Source of the DNA: Eutypa lata
Lineage: Eukaryota; Ascomycota; Sordariomycetes; Xylariales; Diatrypaceae
Assembly: GCA_022661535.1 (NCBI GenBank)
Contig: JAKULF010000015.1
Span: forward strand, 186,001-250,000
Reading direction: 5' to 3'
DNA length: 64,000 nucleotides
Shown here: positions 1-12,138 of the stretch, piece by piece
Numbering within the stretch: the first letter of the stretch is position 1
How the letters are laid out: each line of letters begins with the position of its first letter
Program-made: the position numbers and the translations under genes
The notes under the pieces: model-generated
The model's database searches: none
What the model saw: the letters and a program-made list of their open reading frames with translations, nothing else
What the model was told of the DNA's origin: nothing

Positions 1-1
1 A

Positions 2-823
2 CCCTGGAATAACATCCGATATAATATCGATCCCACGAATCTAGCCGATCACGGGCTACATCCATGGTACCAACACATACTAATTAATATTCCCGTGCTC
101 ATTGGACCTGCCGCTATCCTCCTCATCACGCATCGGGAGCTATCTCTTAGACTCTACTCGGCCATCTCCGGCATATGCGTGCTATCCGTGTTCCAGCACC
201 AAGAGGCCCGCTTCCTACTCCCGACGGTCCCCTTACTCCTCTCGTCGATCCACCTGCCCAAGAACGACCGACACATGAAGATATGGGTGGGCGCCTGGAT
301 CGTCTTCAACACCATCCTGGGACTCCTCATGGGCGTCTACCACCAAGGCGGCGTGGTGCCCACCCAGGTCTTCATGAGCAACCAGCCCGACGCCACCCAG
401 GCCGTCTGGTGGAAGACCTACATGCCGCCGATCTGGCTCCTCGACGGCAAGAACGCCGTCCTGCGCACCCAAGACGTGCCCGGCATGGAAGGGCCCGCCC
501 TCCTCGAGCACCTCGCCGGGATGGCCACCTGCGACACCCCCGCCGACCGCCGGAACAACCTCGAGTACAAGAAGGAGCCCAACGGCACCTACCTCGTCGC
601 GCCGCGCTCCGCCGCCTGGCTCGACCCCTACCTGGAGAACAAGGGCCTCGATGGGCTGCGGTTCCGCGAGGTCTGGAGCCATAGCCGCCATTTCAACCTC
701 GACGACCTCGACTGGGCCGCGGATGGCGTCTGGAATACCCTGAAGAGGGTCGTAGGCAGGAGGGGCCTTGTCGCTTGGCGGGTCACGAGGAGTTGTGATC
801 GCCCTCTGCTGCGGAGGCGGTAG
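2..823 (+). CDS. GPI mannosyltransferase, SMP3/PIG-Z type (GT22), 3' part only
   Basis: This is the C-terminal part of an ER membrane mannosyltransferase that adds the fourth mannose to the GPI anchor precursor. The reading frame is already open at base 2 and runs 273 codons to a stop at 821-823. Early residues read [21 protein letters not shown] and INIPVLIGP, followed by the family motif HQEARFLLP, in which the HQE.RF core is shared by GT22 enzymes (PIG-B, PIG-M partners, SMP3, ALG9/12). A hydrophobic stretch precedes a soluble tail rich in W, P and charged residues. The start codon and the catalytic N-terminal region lie upstream of the window. The start at base 95 is only an internal GTG. 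I favour SMP3 over PIG-B/GPI10 because of the NLA.HG.HP.Y.H pattern and the short tail, but both remain possible. Confidence 0.8.
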   Translation, partial: PWNNIRYNIDPTNLADHGLHPWYQHILINIPVLIGPAAILLITHRELSLRLYSAISGICVLSVFQHQEARFLLPTVPLLLSSIHLPKNDRHMKIWVGAWIVFNTILGLLMGVYHQGGVVPTQVFMSNQPDATQAVWWKTYMPPIWLLDGKNAVLRTQDVPGMEGPALLEHLAGMATCDTPADRRNNLEYKKEPNGTYLVAPRSAAWLDPYLENKGLDGLRFREVWSHSRHFNLDDLDWAADGVWNTLKRVVGRRGLVAWRVTRSCDRPLLRRR

Positions 824-1417
824 AAAAATTACGCATGCTCACTCCCGTAGATGTGGATGGGTGGGTGGGTTCATACTGGATATAATGAATGAAATGACAT
901 GAAAAGAAGTTAAAAATTACTGTCTTACGATGATATGTGATATGTCTCTGCAGACCTATGTTTTTGCGTGTATGATCACGTTTTGTTTAGTTGAGTTGAG
1001 TTCGACTCCGTCCGCTGAGATTCAAATATTCCTGGAGCTTTAGCTCGACCATACCTAACTCCTGAGTATTAGGTTCTGCTCTTTCGTGGGTTACAATGTC
1101 TCGAAGCGATATATATAAATTGAGAAAAATTTGAATGGCTTGGCTGTAGTTCAATCCTTGAACGCTTCCTAGGCAGACGGGAATGGAGGGGGCGACCCAG
1201 ATCAAGGGGTACACTGATTACTACATCACCGGGCCGTTAATCTAATATGTACGATCAATGCACTTCATATCTTCGTTCAAAATATACTATTTTACCTCTG
1301 ATCGTCTAGTTAGACAACTTCTCAACACCGCCGTCATAGTCTCCTGGCTCGCAATCGATAGCGCTGAGGTGAGAGCGAGAGATGTCACTAAGTTTGTGCA
1401 CGGAAATAAGGGGGGGG

Positions 1418-1540
1418 AAACTGTCTCGATGGATCCATACTCTGTACAATGGCAACAGCATAATCCATCAATCGGGATCCAGGTATGTACGAAAACTTCA
1501 CCGGCAGCTTCGTGCCTGAGCGGTGGCTAGTTAGCTTAGG
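1418..1540 (+). pseudogene. Possible cytochrome P450 relic (PERW region)
   Basis: Two short neighbouring frames resemble the segment just before the heme loop of fungal P450s. The first reads TVSMDPYSVQ. The second, shifted by a frame, reads NRDPGMYENFTGSFVPERWL, close to the common pattern HR.P..F.DP..F.PERWL. A TAA stop lies just upstream in the second frame, and no FxxGxRxCxG heme motif follows within the next 200 bases. It is therefore at most a fragment, and a chance match is possible. Confidence 0.4.
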
Positions 1541-3566
1541 TGAAGAGGATGCTCCTTGGGGAAAGACCTCGATTGGCGGATGAAGCAAGCGGATGTACCA
1601 GATTCTCGCTTGCAAGATCACAGGTTGATGCCTGGAGGCCTTTCATAGATCATCAGCATTGTCTACCCTCTTTCTCTTAGTCCTCACTCGCTGTCCCGTA
1701 TTTGGTTTGCTTGTTGCGGCGGATGCCCCGTTCGACGTGTGCCGGATAAGGGATGTTGCTTGCGAGATATTGTCGTCATATTAAATTATATAGCACGTCT
1801 CAACATCGATGTTGATCTGGAGACATGAATTGCGTTTTCGACATGTCCCTTGGTTATCTGCCCAGGATTCGATCAGTGCTCATGAACTTGAAATGTAAGT
1901 TGAGGTTGCGTATATGATATAAACTGCATAGTGGAAGGGCGTGGATTTAATGTAAAGTTAATACCACCATCAAAATGCTGTATTCCTCAGACCATACTTT
2001 AACTAGCTATGAAGTGTTACGCAGCAAAGTTTATACTAGCTAATACCAAGTCGTAATATAGTTTGTAGAAGTTCTTCAAAGCGTAGTTGAAGATATGTAT
2101 AGTTTGTCTGGCAAGAAAAGCAGTTGTGGACATTATAAACACCCTTGCATATAGATTGTGATACATCCGTTTATATATCGATGGATTTTATCCAGAAAAG
2201 GGGTTAAACTATATGTTTCCCAGACGGATGAACATATCCTTGTCACATTCTGCTTTGTTGGTTCATCAAAACCCCCAATACTATGAACCGCTTCTTTCGT
2301 TCTTACTGTGCCTAATGAATATTATCGAGCCGAGCAATGTTAGTTACTTTGTCGTGGAATGTATTGTGTGAATAATGTTTGTAGGGGTACTAGATATATA
2401 GTAATATAATAGACATTAAATAGCACTTCAGTCACTAGGTCTTTTGAAACTAGTACATCTAGATCAAGGCTTAGATCTGCTTTTATATTGATCAGGGCCT
2501 TCGTTCATAGTTTATTACTGTCATAATACATTCTAGTTCAATAGCTAAGTTAGACTCTAGTCGGAATTGAACTTTGGACTTCGAAGTCTACTCATATAGC
2601 ACTCTGTAACTGAAGTTTACAGATATTAATTCAGCTTAGAAGAAAGGTGATGGCTTGATGTACATGGATTGTATAAACTCTTGAAGACATATATGACCGA
2701 GTATAGTAACTTACCATCCCGAGCCCGATATCAACAGTACCTTACCTTCATCTATTTTCTATTCACATACACATGTTGTACCATTGCTGTCAAAGTGCTA
2801 CCGCTATGTAATGCCAAAACGTAACTCTAATGTCCCTTCCAACTACCTCATAACAGGGGAAGGCTATATAACAGGATTGTTAGTTATATATCACATGGGA
2901 AAGCTCAACTTGCATATAAGGGGATCCGACGCTATACCGACTCTGTGCGGGGGGCCGAAGACTCTAGGCCCGAGCCAACGTCCCTAGTGCGATCAAAATC
3001 ACGATTTGGCACGGCGTTTCTCTCCCAGAGCTGCAGAGCAACATAACGGCCCGGTTAGCGGGCGTGCGGGGTGGTATAGAGATCAACAATCCGGGGTCTC
3101 CGCACTCCACCTCGTCTCCTCTTTGGCCAAGACCTCTGTCGACCATCGACCATCGTTCGGCCCTATCGTGGCTATAGCAGTTAGCTATATAGTCTAATCC
3201 CATCAGTCCCATGCAGAGAACAGGGCATCCGGAGGAAACTTTCGAAACTTCAGCTAATGACGAGCATAGGGCTAGCAGACCGCTAAACCTGCAAGTTCAA
3301 CCAAGGCTAACTGCAGCTGTGCTGGCTCTCACCTCCTCGGCGGTATGCTTCGATCATCACAAGGGAAATAACGTGCTAGAGAGGCTAATTGCACTCTAGA
3401 GAGGCAGAGAGGTTCTCGAAGAAATTATTCCGCGCGGTGAACACTCCCAAATGGGCGTTGACCAAGAAAAATCGGTCCTATTCAGCATCACATTTACGCA
3501 TGTTACTGCCCTTCTCCAAGTGGAGCCGTCCCTAGACCCCAAGACACGGCACTATTTCTATTGCAG

Positions 3567-3645
3567 GTCGGAGTACAGGGCGGAGTTCAGGGCGGAGTTC
3601 AGGGCGGAGTGTCGGTCGGTTAGTCGGTCGGAGTCTAGGTCTACG
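3567..3645. repeat. 12-bp minisatellite
   Basis: About six imperfect tandem copies of a 12-bp unit (consensus GGCGGAGTTCAG, later copies drifting to GTCGGTTAGTCG). Because the unit is a multiple of three it keeps a short open frame of RAEF repeats, but nothing else supports coding. Confidence 0.7.
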
Positions 3646-4563
3646 TCGTGATGATTCAAATTCACCGGCAGACATTTTGGAATAAAGTTGATTGAATAGG
3701 GATGGATATATTAATAGCTATTAATGGTGGAATATAGTCCATAGTAAGCAACTGAAAGGGGGAGTTACTTATGGGGCTCCTATATTCTCAAACTGATTAA
3801 CTAGCAGTTTCAGCTGCCATTATTAGTTTCCTTTGAAGGTAAATACTAAGAGTTCGCCTTGATACGACTGAATACATGACATGCGAAATCCTATCACAGG
3901 TTTTCAGCTAAATAGATCATCGTGAGTACCTACCTAGTGTGTCGGCAGTGAACCCTGACAGAGCTACTCCAACTCCAACTCGGCAAGCACATGCAAGACA
4001 TAAGACACAAGCTTACCTACCTATCCATGCTGCCGTGCCTCCCCCTCTTTTATAATTAGCTATAGAATCTTATTATGCGTCTCTATGCATTCGCTTTGCA
4101 TCATCCCCGTGGGGCGGGCGCATCGGAGCCTCACGGGACTCCACAACCGGGGATGCCTCACCTTTTATTTTAAATTTTTTTTTTAGCATTGAGATAATTG
4201 TCTTGACATCGGGCCTTCCCGTTTAGATAGTCGGCCCTTTGGTGATACTTGTCCGCCGGAATGATGATATGCTATTTGCGTACATCACAAGCGCTCAGCG
4301 AATGGCTTCTTCGCCTTCCCGATCTGTCTAGATTCATCGCGAACCCCTGTCTCAGAGGAGTAAGGATCGCCGCCTTCTGTTCGACTACATATTCTCGTGG
4401 GATTCCTCTTTCTGTCCTGTTCGAGCTTCGAGATTCCATTCAGCGCGTCTTCGTCGTTTGCTGTCTGTCTGTTTGTCTGTCACTAGTGGTCCTGCATCGG
4501 CAGTCCCCTCCCTTACTTTCGCTTGAGTCATCAGCCAGTCGTTTTTACTTCCTCCTATCAAAC

Positions 4564-6096
4564 ATGCGCACTTCGTACACCTCCTCGCTGCTTGCCGCCC
4601 TTGGGCTGTTCACCTCGGCCGTCTCGGCGGCCGATACAGCGGCGTGGAAAAGTCGAAACATCTACTTTGCCCTGACGGATCGGGTTGCGCGTAGCAGCGG
4701 CGATACGGGCGGCAATGCGTGCGGCGACCTCTCGACCTACTGTGGCGGTACCTTCCAAGGTCTCCAGTCCAAGCTTGACTACATCCAGGGAATGGGCTTC
4801 GATGCCATTTGGATCACGCCTGTCGTTGCCAGTAAGAGAGCTCTTCTGTGAAGGCGGTCACTACGAGTAATTGCTAATTCGTTTGGCTCAAATTAGACAG
4901 CGCTGGAGGTTACCATGGGTACTGGGCGCAGGACCTCTACTCCGTAAACACGAATTACGGGACAGCTGATGACTTGAAGAGCTTAGTCAATGCAGCTCAC
5001 GATAAGGTATATAGCTATGAACTCCCTATTTCGTTTTCCTATTCTCTCTTTGGTCGGCCAAGCTCACATCTCTCAACAGGGCATATACATCATGGTGGAC
5101 GTAGTGGCCAACCACATGGGCTTCGCGGCCATCGGCGACAACAAGCCAGAGCCGCTGAACCAGCAGAGCTCGTACCACGCGCAATGCGACATCGACTACT
5201 CGAACCAGAACAGCATCGAGACGTGCCGGATCGCCGGACTGCCCGACGTCAACACGTCGAGCGAGGAGATCCGCGCGCTCTACCAGGAGTGGATCGCGTG
5301 GCTCGTCTCCGAGTACTCGTTCGACGGCGTCCGCATCGACACGGTGAAGCACGTCGAGAAGGAGTTCTGGACGCCGTTCTCGGCCGCGGCGGGCGTGTAC
5401 ACCATCGGCGAGGTCTTCGACGGGAACCCCGACTACCTCGCCGGCTACGCGAGCACCATGTCGGGCCTCCTCAACTACGCCATCTACTACCCCATGAACG
5501 CCTTCTACCAGCAGACGGGCGCGAGCCAGGCCATCGTCGACATGCACGACACGATCGACTCCAAGTTCCCGGACCCCTCGGCCCTCGGCACCTTCCTCGA
5601 CAACCACGACAACGCGCGCTGGCTCAACGCCAAGTCCGACGCCCAGCTGCTCAAGAACGCCCTCGCCTACGTCATCCTCGCCCGCGGCATCCCCATCGTG
5701 TACTACGGGACCGAGCAGGGCTACAGCGGCGGCGCCGACCCGGCCAACCGCGAGGACCTCTGGCGCACCTCCTTCAACACCGACGCCGACCTCTACCAGG
5801 CCATCTCGAAGCTGTCGAGCGCGCGCGCCGCCGCCGGCGGCCTCGCCGCTAACGACCACGATCACCTGTACGTCGCGGACACCGCGTACGCGTGGGCTCG
5901 CGCGGGTGGCGACCTCATCGTGCTCACGACCAACAGCGGTTCCGGCTCTTCCGGCCAGCACTGCTTTAACACCCAGGTGCCCAATGGCTCGTGGACCGAT
6001 ACGTTTGGCGAGGGGACCGCGTACACGGCCGACGGAAGCGGGAATGTTTGCGTCAATGTCACGAATGGCGCGCCGGTTGTTTTGGTTGCTGCTTAA
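4564..6096 (+). CDS. Secreted alpha-amylase (GH13, Taka-amylase type)
   Basis: This enzyme hydrolyses internal alpha-1,4 bonds of starch outside the cell. Three exons (4564-4831, 4897-5006, 5080-6096) give 464 residues. The introns are 65 and 73 bp with clean GT-AG ends and keep phase: the first join makes an Asn in [13 protein letters not shown]. Residues 1 to about 24 form a signal peptide ending in VSAAD. Catalytic residues sit in [10 protein letters not shown] (Asp213), TIGEVFDG (Glu237) and FLDNHDN (Asp303), at almost the same numbers as in Taka-amylase (206/230/297). DVVANHMG is conserved region I. Cysteines and N-glycosylation sequons fit a secreted protein. There is no starch-binding CBM20 domain, so the enzyme is of the short type. 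The longer frame upstream of 4564 is 5' leader, since only the 4564 ATG opens with a signal peptide. Confidence 0.93.
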
Positions 6097-6828
6097 GCTA
6101 GGTAGTCAGTTCTTTCATCGACAACAAAAAGGGTAACGCAACGAACGAGAGGCTAAGTCGGGGATAAAAACGGTTCTTCATGTTTGAATGATACACGAAG
6201 AGGCACTGACGCGAGGTTGGATCTGATGAGGTCTGGTTGGGGCGGTTCTAGTCTTTCGGGGCTATGTCTTCGCGGAATATCTGTATGTACATTTGATGTT
6301 TAGCTGTATATACGAAACCTAGCCTTGTATATCACCGAGTACACCCTGGTCAGACTGGCCTGCGGGATACATCGTGTAAGAAATAGCTGGCAGTGTATTG
6401 GGCACGCAGCCGGAGGCGGCATTCATAGCATTTAGTGTAGACCCCTGCTGCATAGCCTCATTTGAGGGTCTAACTTGTAGCACATGTATCTACTGCTTGT
6501 GAGAATCTTGAGTTAGGAAGCATGTTGGCTGGATGATGAGCTACCCTTGTGAGACGCCCATGTTATTACTCATCTCACTGTCATTGTGATTCTATGTTAG
6601 ATAAGCATCGTGAAATTAACAGCTACTGTTAAACCACACATTCCACATTGCGTTATCTCAGTTAATAGCGACGTATTCATTATAAACTATATAGAGATAG
6701 AAGTTACGACGCTATCCCTAAGAACCACGGACGTCTCGCCAAATGGCTACCCCTATTAATGACCTATGACATGAATAGGTCTCCCTGGGTCGGCCAAAAC
6801 GTCTACCATTCAGTTGGAGAGAGAACCC
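6097..6828. other. Convergent intergenic region
   Basis: This 0.7-kb stretch separates the tail-to-tail alpha-amylase and carboxypeptidase genes. It should hold both 3' ends. No coding frame or clear repeat was recognised. Confidence 0.6.
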
Positions 6829-8320
6829 CTAGAAACTGTCGAGCAGGTTCTTCACTCCCTGCCACGCCTCGAAACCACTAGGGATGATCTGCTCCGGTGG
6901 CAACACGAAGCCATTTCGGCCAGTGTCACGGAGCTCGATGGCCCATGCGAACTCACTAGGAATTTGGTTAGATTCAATATCAGGTATGCGAATATAGGGG
7001 TTGGACTTACGCTCCGCTCACGTCCTGGATGTAGTCGTTTGAACCACCGTTGGTTTGGTAAATGGTCTCGCAGGTCGGGCCATACTCAAACTGGGTGCCG
7101 TAAGGCGCAGCAATGGCACTGGCGACGCCACCAGCAAGGTCGATCTGCTCGTCAATGTTACTGGCTCTGGCACTACACGAGTATCCGTATGGGAGCAGGA
7201 TCAGCTGGCTGTAGCTGTGCCAGTCGATGTATAGCTTGAGCCCCTGACCCGAAGCAAGATCGTCCGTCAGGGTCCGCAGGCCGAGGTTCTCCGGAGTGTC
7301 ACCGGCTTCCTCTCCTCTATATGTCTCAGAGCTTGGGGAAGTGGAAGAGCCTTGACCCTCCCACTCATATGGCCAGTTACGGTTGACATCAGTGCCAATA
7401 GCGCTCGTTCCCGACCTCGTCTGTCTGTTCTTGCGCCACAAGCGGTTGGAAGTTTGGGTGTAGACGAAACCTTCGGATGTTAGGAGACCATTATCCTCTA
7501 GGAAATGATGATAGGGGACTCACCGTCGGGGTTGACAACAGGGGTGATGTAGAAATCGTAGTTGTCAAGGTAGGCCTTTACGGAGGTATCATTGCCGTAG
7601 CCAACCACGAGCTGCCAAGCAATGTACTCGTTCACCTAGGTATATGTTAGCCGGCGGGATCACTTATTGGTGAACAGCATATCTTACCATGGTGGTGATC
7701 CATTCACGCGCGTGAACAGTACCGTGGAAGTTGATGGCGGGATTGGAACCCTTGCCTGCGCTTCCCCAGAGATGAATGCCGGTGATTTCACGGCCCTCAA
7801 AAGAAGTTCCCGATTCGTAGATCTCCGAGTTGTCGGGGAAGGCCGCCTGCAAGTCCGACAAGAAGGTCAAGTGGTCAGCGTACGAATGGTACGCCTCGAA
7901 CCACGACGGATCCGGTACAGCGGCAGCACCAACGTCCAGTTGTTGGACAGGGCCTAGTACACTGTTAGCGCGACTTGTATCGTATAAAGTAGACGCCTGC
8001 TATGAACACGAACTTGAGTAGGGCGTTAGTTCTCCTTCCAGAGCAATGTCCGCGCCGATATCCTCAGAAACCACTTCCGCGACAACGTTCAATGCATGGA
8101 ATGAATCAATGCTCTCGGGAGGTACAGCGACATCGAAGTGCTGTGCCGTTCGCATCAGATGGAGGGCCTCGAGACCTTCCAACTCGGCCTCCACGGCATC
8201 GGCGAACTCGGACGCGACACGGAAGATCTTGTAACCATCGTAGCTGACCTTTCCTCGTCGGTCTAGTCGAAGGGCACCGGCTAGAGGCGCGGCAAGCAAG
8301 AGGGCTCGAAAGAACTGCAT
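6829..8320 (-). CDS. Secreted zinc metallocarboxypeptidase (M14A, carboxypeptidase A-like)
   Basis: This pro-enzyme removes C-terminal residues from peptides outside the cell. Five exons on the minus strand (8320-8014, 7953-7688, 7635-7524, 7470-7011, 6955-6829) give 423 residues, the usual fungal length. The N terminus [17 protein letters not shown] is a signal peptide. Residues of about 25-110 form an activation propeptide ([10 protein letters not shown]). Zinc ligands are visible in [12 protein letters not shown] (His183, Glu186) and IDWHSYSQL (His313). The catalytic base is in IELRDTG (Glu389), and DVNRNW carries the substrate-binding Asn and Arg. All four introns are 52-60 bp and keep phase, with joins that restore family motifs such as NPDGFVYT and [13 protein letters not shown]. 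The first donor (GTTCGT) is weak. Its neighbour is another secreted hydrolase, fitting a saprotrophic or plant-associated lifestyle. Confidence 0.92.
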
Positions 8321-8413
8321 GGTGATCGAATGTTACCAAGGCTAGAGAAGAGGACCTGGGATAAGAGAGGGAAAGGAGCCTTCCGTCACGTTTTGTAATC
8401 TGGGGGACCTCTG

Positions 8414-8419
8414 TTTATA
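8414..8419 (-). promoter_or_regulatory. Likely TATA element of the carboxypeptidase gene
   Basis: TATAAA reads on the minus strand about 95 bases before the start codon, a usual distance for fungal genes. This is sequence-only inference. Confidence 0.4.
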
Positions 8420-11105
8420 TGTAACCAGGCGGCAGAGGGAAAACGTTGGACAACGGTTGAATCATGATCGACTGCCCTATCTACTTATGGTAAGTGGATA
8501 GCTGTCACTGTACGCACCTTCTGAATCCCGGGGGTTTAGGCCGTCCCTGCGTCTACCCGCCCGAAGCTTATCGTTGCCAACCTTGGGATGTTTTCTGGGA
8601 GGGTAACAACGATCACACCCTGTCGACCTTCCTAACTAGGAAGATGCAAGGGCATTCCGTACGCTAGACTTTATAGGTTCTCTTGGCTTCTGGGCTGGTA
8701 GCCTGGGCAGCCTGGGGTATAGTGGGCAGTGGTGGTTAAGTAGTACCTGGAGCAAGCTGGAGAACACCTAACACGAAGCACTACCTTACGTACGTACGAT
8801 CTTGCTTGACGAATCAGATTCTCTGTTTGGCTGTGTTGCATAATGTTGTTCTCGGCAGTGCTACCTAATGCCGCCATTGGGTGATCTGCAGCTCGGGTTT
8901 CGAATAGTGGGTTTTAATCAAGATGAGCCAATTGATTGCATGACATCGTCGTTTTTTTGTGTTTTTGGTTCCCATCAATCCCATTTGAGCTTCCTTATAT
9001 TTCACCGTATCACACGTACCTAACTGACCCTTCGAGACTCTTGTCTTCTCGTATTGTGACATGGAAGGTCTAGGCTTTATGTAGTTACCATCGCCCGCCT
9101 AGGACAGTAAGGGGAGAGGCGCATATATTAGTAGTATCACAATCAAGCAACAATACACCATTTTTATAGTGGAGAGCTCAGTGCCAAGTAGTGCCAGCAG
9201 GTACGATGTGGACAAAGAGGTTCTAGATACAATCTGACGCCATTATACTCCTTAAGCTCCTGACATACAACATTCCATTCTAGGTAGTCAAGACCGGTGA
9301 TCGGCTACACGCGGTTGCCTCCTGAGATCCCGCCTTGTGAGCTTAACTTGTGAAGGTTTTTTCTTGGTGGATAACAGCATCTCGGATGTTTGCATTGGTA
9401 GTACTTACATGCTAGATTTTATATCAAATTCGGCAGGGTTTCTGTGTAGGCAGGTTGAAACTCTTGAAGGTTAAATAATATCCACGACTATAGCTATACA
9501 GATCTCCAATTGAATCACTGCATAGATTAACGCGACGTATAGGTGAGTCAGTTGACATGACAGACATATTATTTATAACGTAGCCCGAGGAAGTACTCTC
9601 TCTTCCTGTGCTAGTGGATGAGAGGGAATTATAGTTAAGAGGTCGAATTGGAGATAGGTGTCTATCCTGCGTAGTGATAGGGGAGAGTCGTAGTAACATA
9701 CTGAGCTATTTGGATACGATGATTATATGGGAGATTATGACGCCAAGTATAATAAACTGGTATGACAAGATAGCCTCAAAGCAGAGCCGTTCATAGTCTT
9801 CACTTCATGTGTTTCATGTTGAGTTTGCTATATCGACTACAGGAGGTGCTAATACCGACAACTCCCCCTTCCTTGTCAAGCAAATTGATTGGGATGATAC
9901 TGAAGTTGCATCACTACAAGGAGCAGAAAACAAGAAGTTACAGGTTGTCTAAAACCACATATATGCGAATTATTTATTGTACGAAGCCTTGCATGGCTGG
10001 ACCACAAATGTGTTTTTAACTCTTAACAATATAAAATACCCCTTTCCCGACACTGACGTGTGCCCTCATTGAAACACCGACTGTGAGACTAACACATTGT
10101 GCCTCTACTGCAGATATAGCCTTCTGAAGACTTAGCTGCTTATAATAGGTACCTTGAGACAATTCTCAGTTACGACAGTATAACTACCTAAAGAGTTGTT
10201 AGCTTCAAACTCCCTGGGCACGATAACCCCCAATAGTAACCATCATAAATAAACCAACGTATTGATGTATATATGACAGACTCCTAGCATTCCAAGTCCT
10301 AGAATACATACATATCCATGATTAGCATCATTAAAATCATAGAAAATGAAGAATTACTCTGATTTATTGAATAGACCACCTTGAAGAATAACTGTATGCA
10401 TGGTAGTTACTAGTATAGCTATTGATATATTAATATTACGGCTGATCTCATTTCGAGTATCAAGCTGGCATTGTATCCTATATTTTAAAGATTTTCTACA
10501 GCTTCCATCATTCGTACGTACGTAGGGTACATTCATTGGGCACCCATATTCGCTGCGGCCACTCCTAGGGGTCGAATCTGGGCAACTGAATGATGGTATA
10601 AGAAGTTGTGAATCTACTCTATTAAAGCAAGTAGAGCCAGAGAGCTCTTGCTAATACTTGACTGTTGATTACCTGTAACACATATTATATAAAAAAGTGC
10701 ATGTCAGTAGGATTCTTAAGCTTAGATGCGTGTAAGTAGACACCTCAGCACCATACCACCCCCCTATCTATCCGTACGCCTTCAATAAGTAGCAGGCAAT
10801 ACTCACCAATAAGGCAGCATCGTGTCCAATATTAACTGGGTGGGCGCATGTGGATTATCGCACGTGATGAGATTTTGAAGGAATCGAGACTCGGATAGGA
10901 TGACGTAATATTTGGTGGCGCAGTAGGACAAGGGACAGAAGGGACAAGGCAGTAGCCGTATAAAACACGTATATTATGACTACAACTACAACGTATTACT
11001 TTTGTTAATTTTTGCTTAAACTGTTTCATATATCTATCAGAAAGTTCGATCAAAGATATTCACAGTCTCTAGATTTTACCCCTGACGAAAATTAATACAT
11101 CAACC
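8420..11105. other. 2.7-kb intergenic region
   Basis: The stretch contains only short frames of under 95 codons with no recognisable similarity. It becomes AT-rich from about 9.1 to 10.8 kb. No TIRs, LTRs or tandem arrays were seen by eye. The final 200 bases are the likely promoter of the F-box gene. Confidence 0.5.
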
Positions 11106-12138
11106 ATGTCTCTCTCAAAGCTGCCACCAGAGACCCTGACTCAAATCCTCAACACTCTCGCTGAGGTTGATCTCTTAACCCTGATGACCTCGCAAGCTGT
11201 GTGCAGACAGTTCCGTGACATCGCCCAAGTCATTTTGTCGCGTCCGACAGCTGATGCCGACTCCAATCCCGCTCAGCTTGCAATACACCCTGTCTTGGAA
11301 ACTAAATTCTCCTCGCTGCTCGATTCCAATAATTGCTTCGAGCATGACCCGAACAGCAAGAGTCGGCCACACCTTAAAGATGATATCGACCGTCCCTTTC
11401 AGACGCTGTCATGGGCCCAGACAGACGCAAAACGGGCCCCATACCTTCGCCCGGAAGCGAGTTGGCGCCGCTTGCGCTTAACCAAGGGACGTCACACAAT
11501 TACTCGACTTGACCTGTGTAAGATCTTGACTGTATACGGCGGGACATCGATGAAATATTTCCAGCTTGAGCTTCCGCCATCAGGACTAACTATGGGTATT
11601 CTATACGACTTCCTTTTGAGCTCCAAGGCCACGTTTGATTCCCAAACAAGACGTTGGCGCCTCCTCGCCGGCAAGCACCTCATCAGCTACGATGAATGGT
11701 GGAAAGTTAGGGGGCGATCCTCGTACCCTAGCGAAAACGCTATCATGGAGGTTTTTGCCAATGAACAAGACCACCCACATTCGGCAGTTCTGTTAGTTGA
11801 AGGCTTACGGGGTTGTACCGGCCCCTGGGGACATAAACCACGAGAGGATGGCGTCTGGTATCCAGAAAGTATTGGCAAGGAGACCCTGGAGTGCTTCCCG
11901 TGGCAAGGCTGTCAGCCTGGGGTACGTAAACCACGCTCATAGACAATTGCTTTCTGTGTCGAACATTGCATAAAATCTAGAGATGATTATCTTTTGGGAG
12001 GTCCTGTTCCCATCCATGCAACTGGAGCCAACTATGTCAATATATGCTATTCTAAGATCAACGCACTTGGAAGAAGTTATTGCCCTCATTGTAACTTGCA
12101 TAGCTCGGGAGAGCTTCTTGAAACCATCGCCTCAATAA
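11106..12138 (+). CDS. F-box domain protein, fungal
   Basis: A probable substrate receptor of an SCF ubiquitin ligase. The N terminus reads LSKLPPETLTQILNTLAEVD, then a leucine and valine pattern ending VCRQFRDIAQ, which is a standard F-box of about 40 residues. The rest resembles the variable C-terminal regions of large fungal F-box families, with Trp-rich segments (WWKVRG, GPWGHKPREDGVWYPE). I join 11106-11921 to 11983-12138 through a 61-bp intron with donor GTACGT. The acceptor CTAGAG leaves phase 0 and an exon reading FWEVLFPSM, giving 323 residues. Without the splice the frame stops at 11942. The first exon is solid; the second is an inference. Confidence 0.65.

Larger units (their letters stand above)
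824..4563. other. 3.7-kb intergenic region, mostly without genes
   Basis: No convincing intact gene was found. The stretch from about 1700 to 2900 is AT-rich with stops in all frames. A possible P450 relic lies near 1.4-1.5 kb and a 12-bp tandem repeat near 3.6 kb (both listed separately). The last 500 bases form the alpha-amylase promoter and 5' leader. They include a GTGGGG hexamer at about 4109-4114, which fits the SYGGRG consensus bound by the carbon-repressor CreA, and a pyrimidine-rich leader with CTGT/TTGT runs around 4455-4485. CreA control is an inference from one short motif. Confidence 0.6.

Noticed and set aside
2560..2640. tRNA-like sequence on the minus strand (TTCAATTCC and an ACTTCGAAGT hairpin)
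   Set aside because: The acceptor stem and D-arm do not pair properly; at best a decayed remnant.
5026..5961. 311-codon minus-strand frame opposite the alpha-amylase
   Set aside because: Shadow of GC-rich codons on the other strand; low-complexity V/G/R-rich product with no motif.
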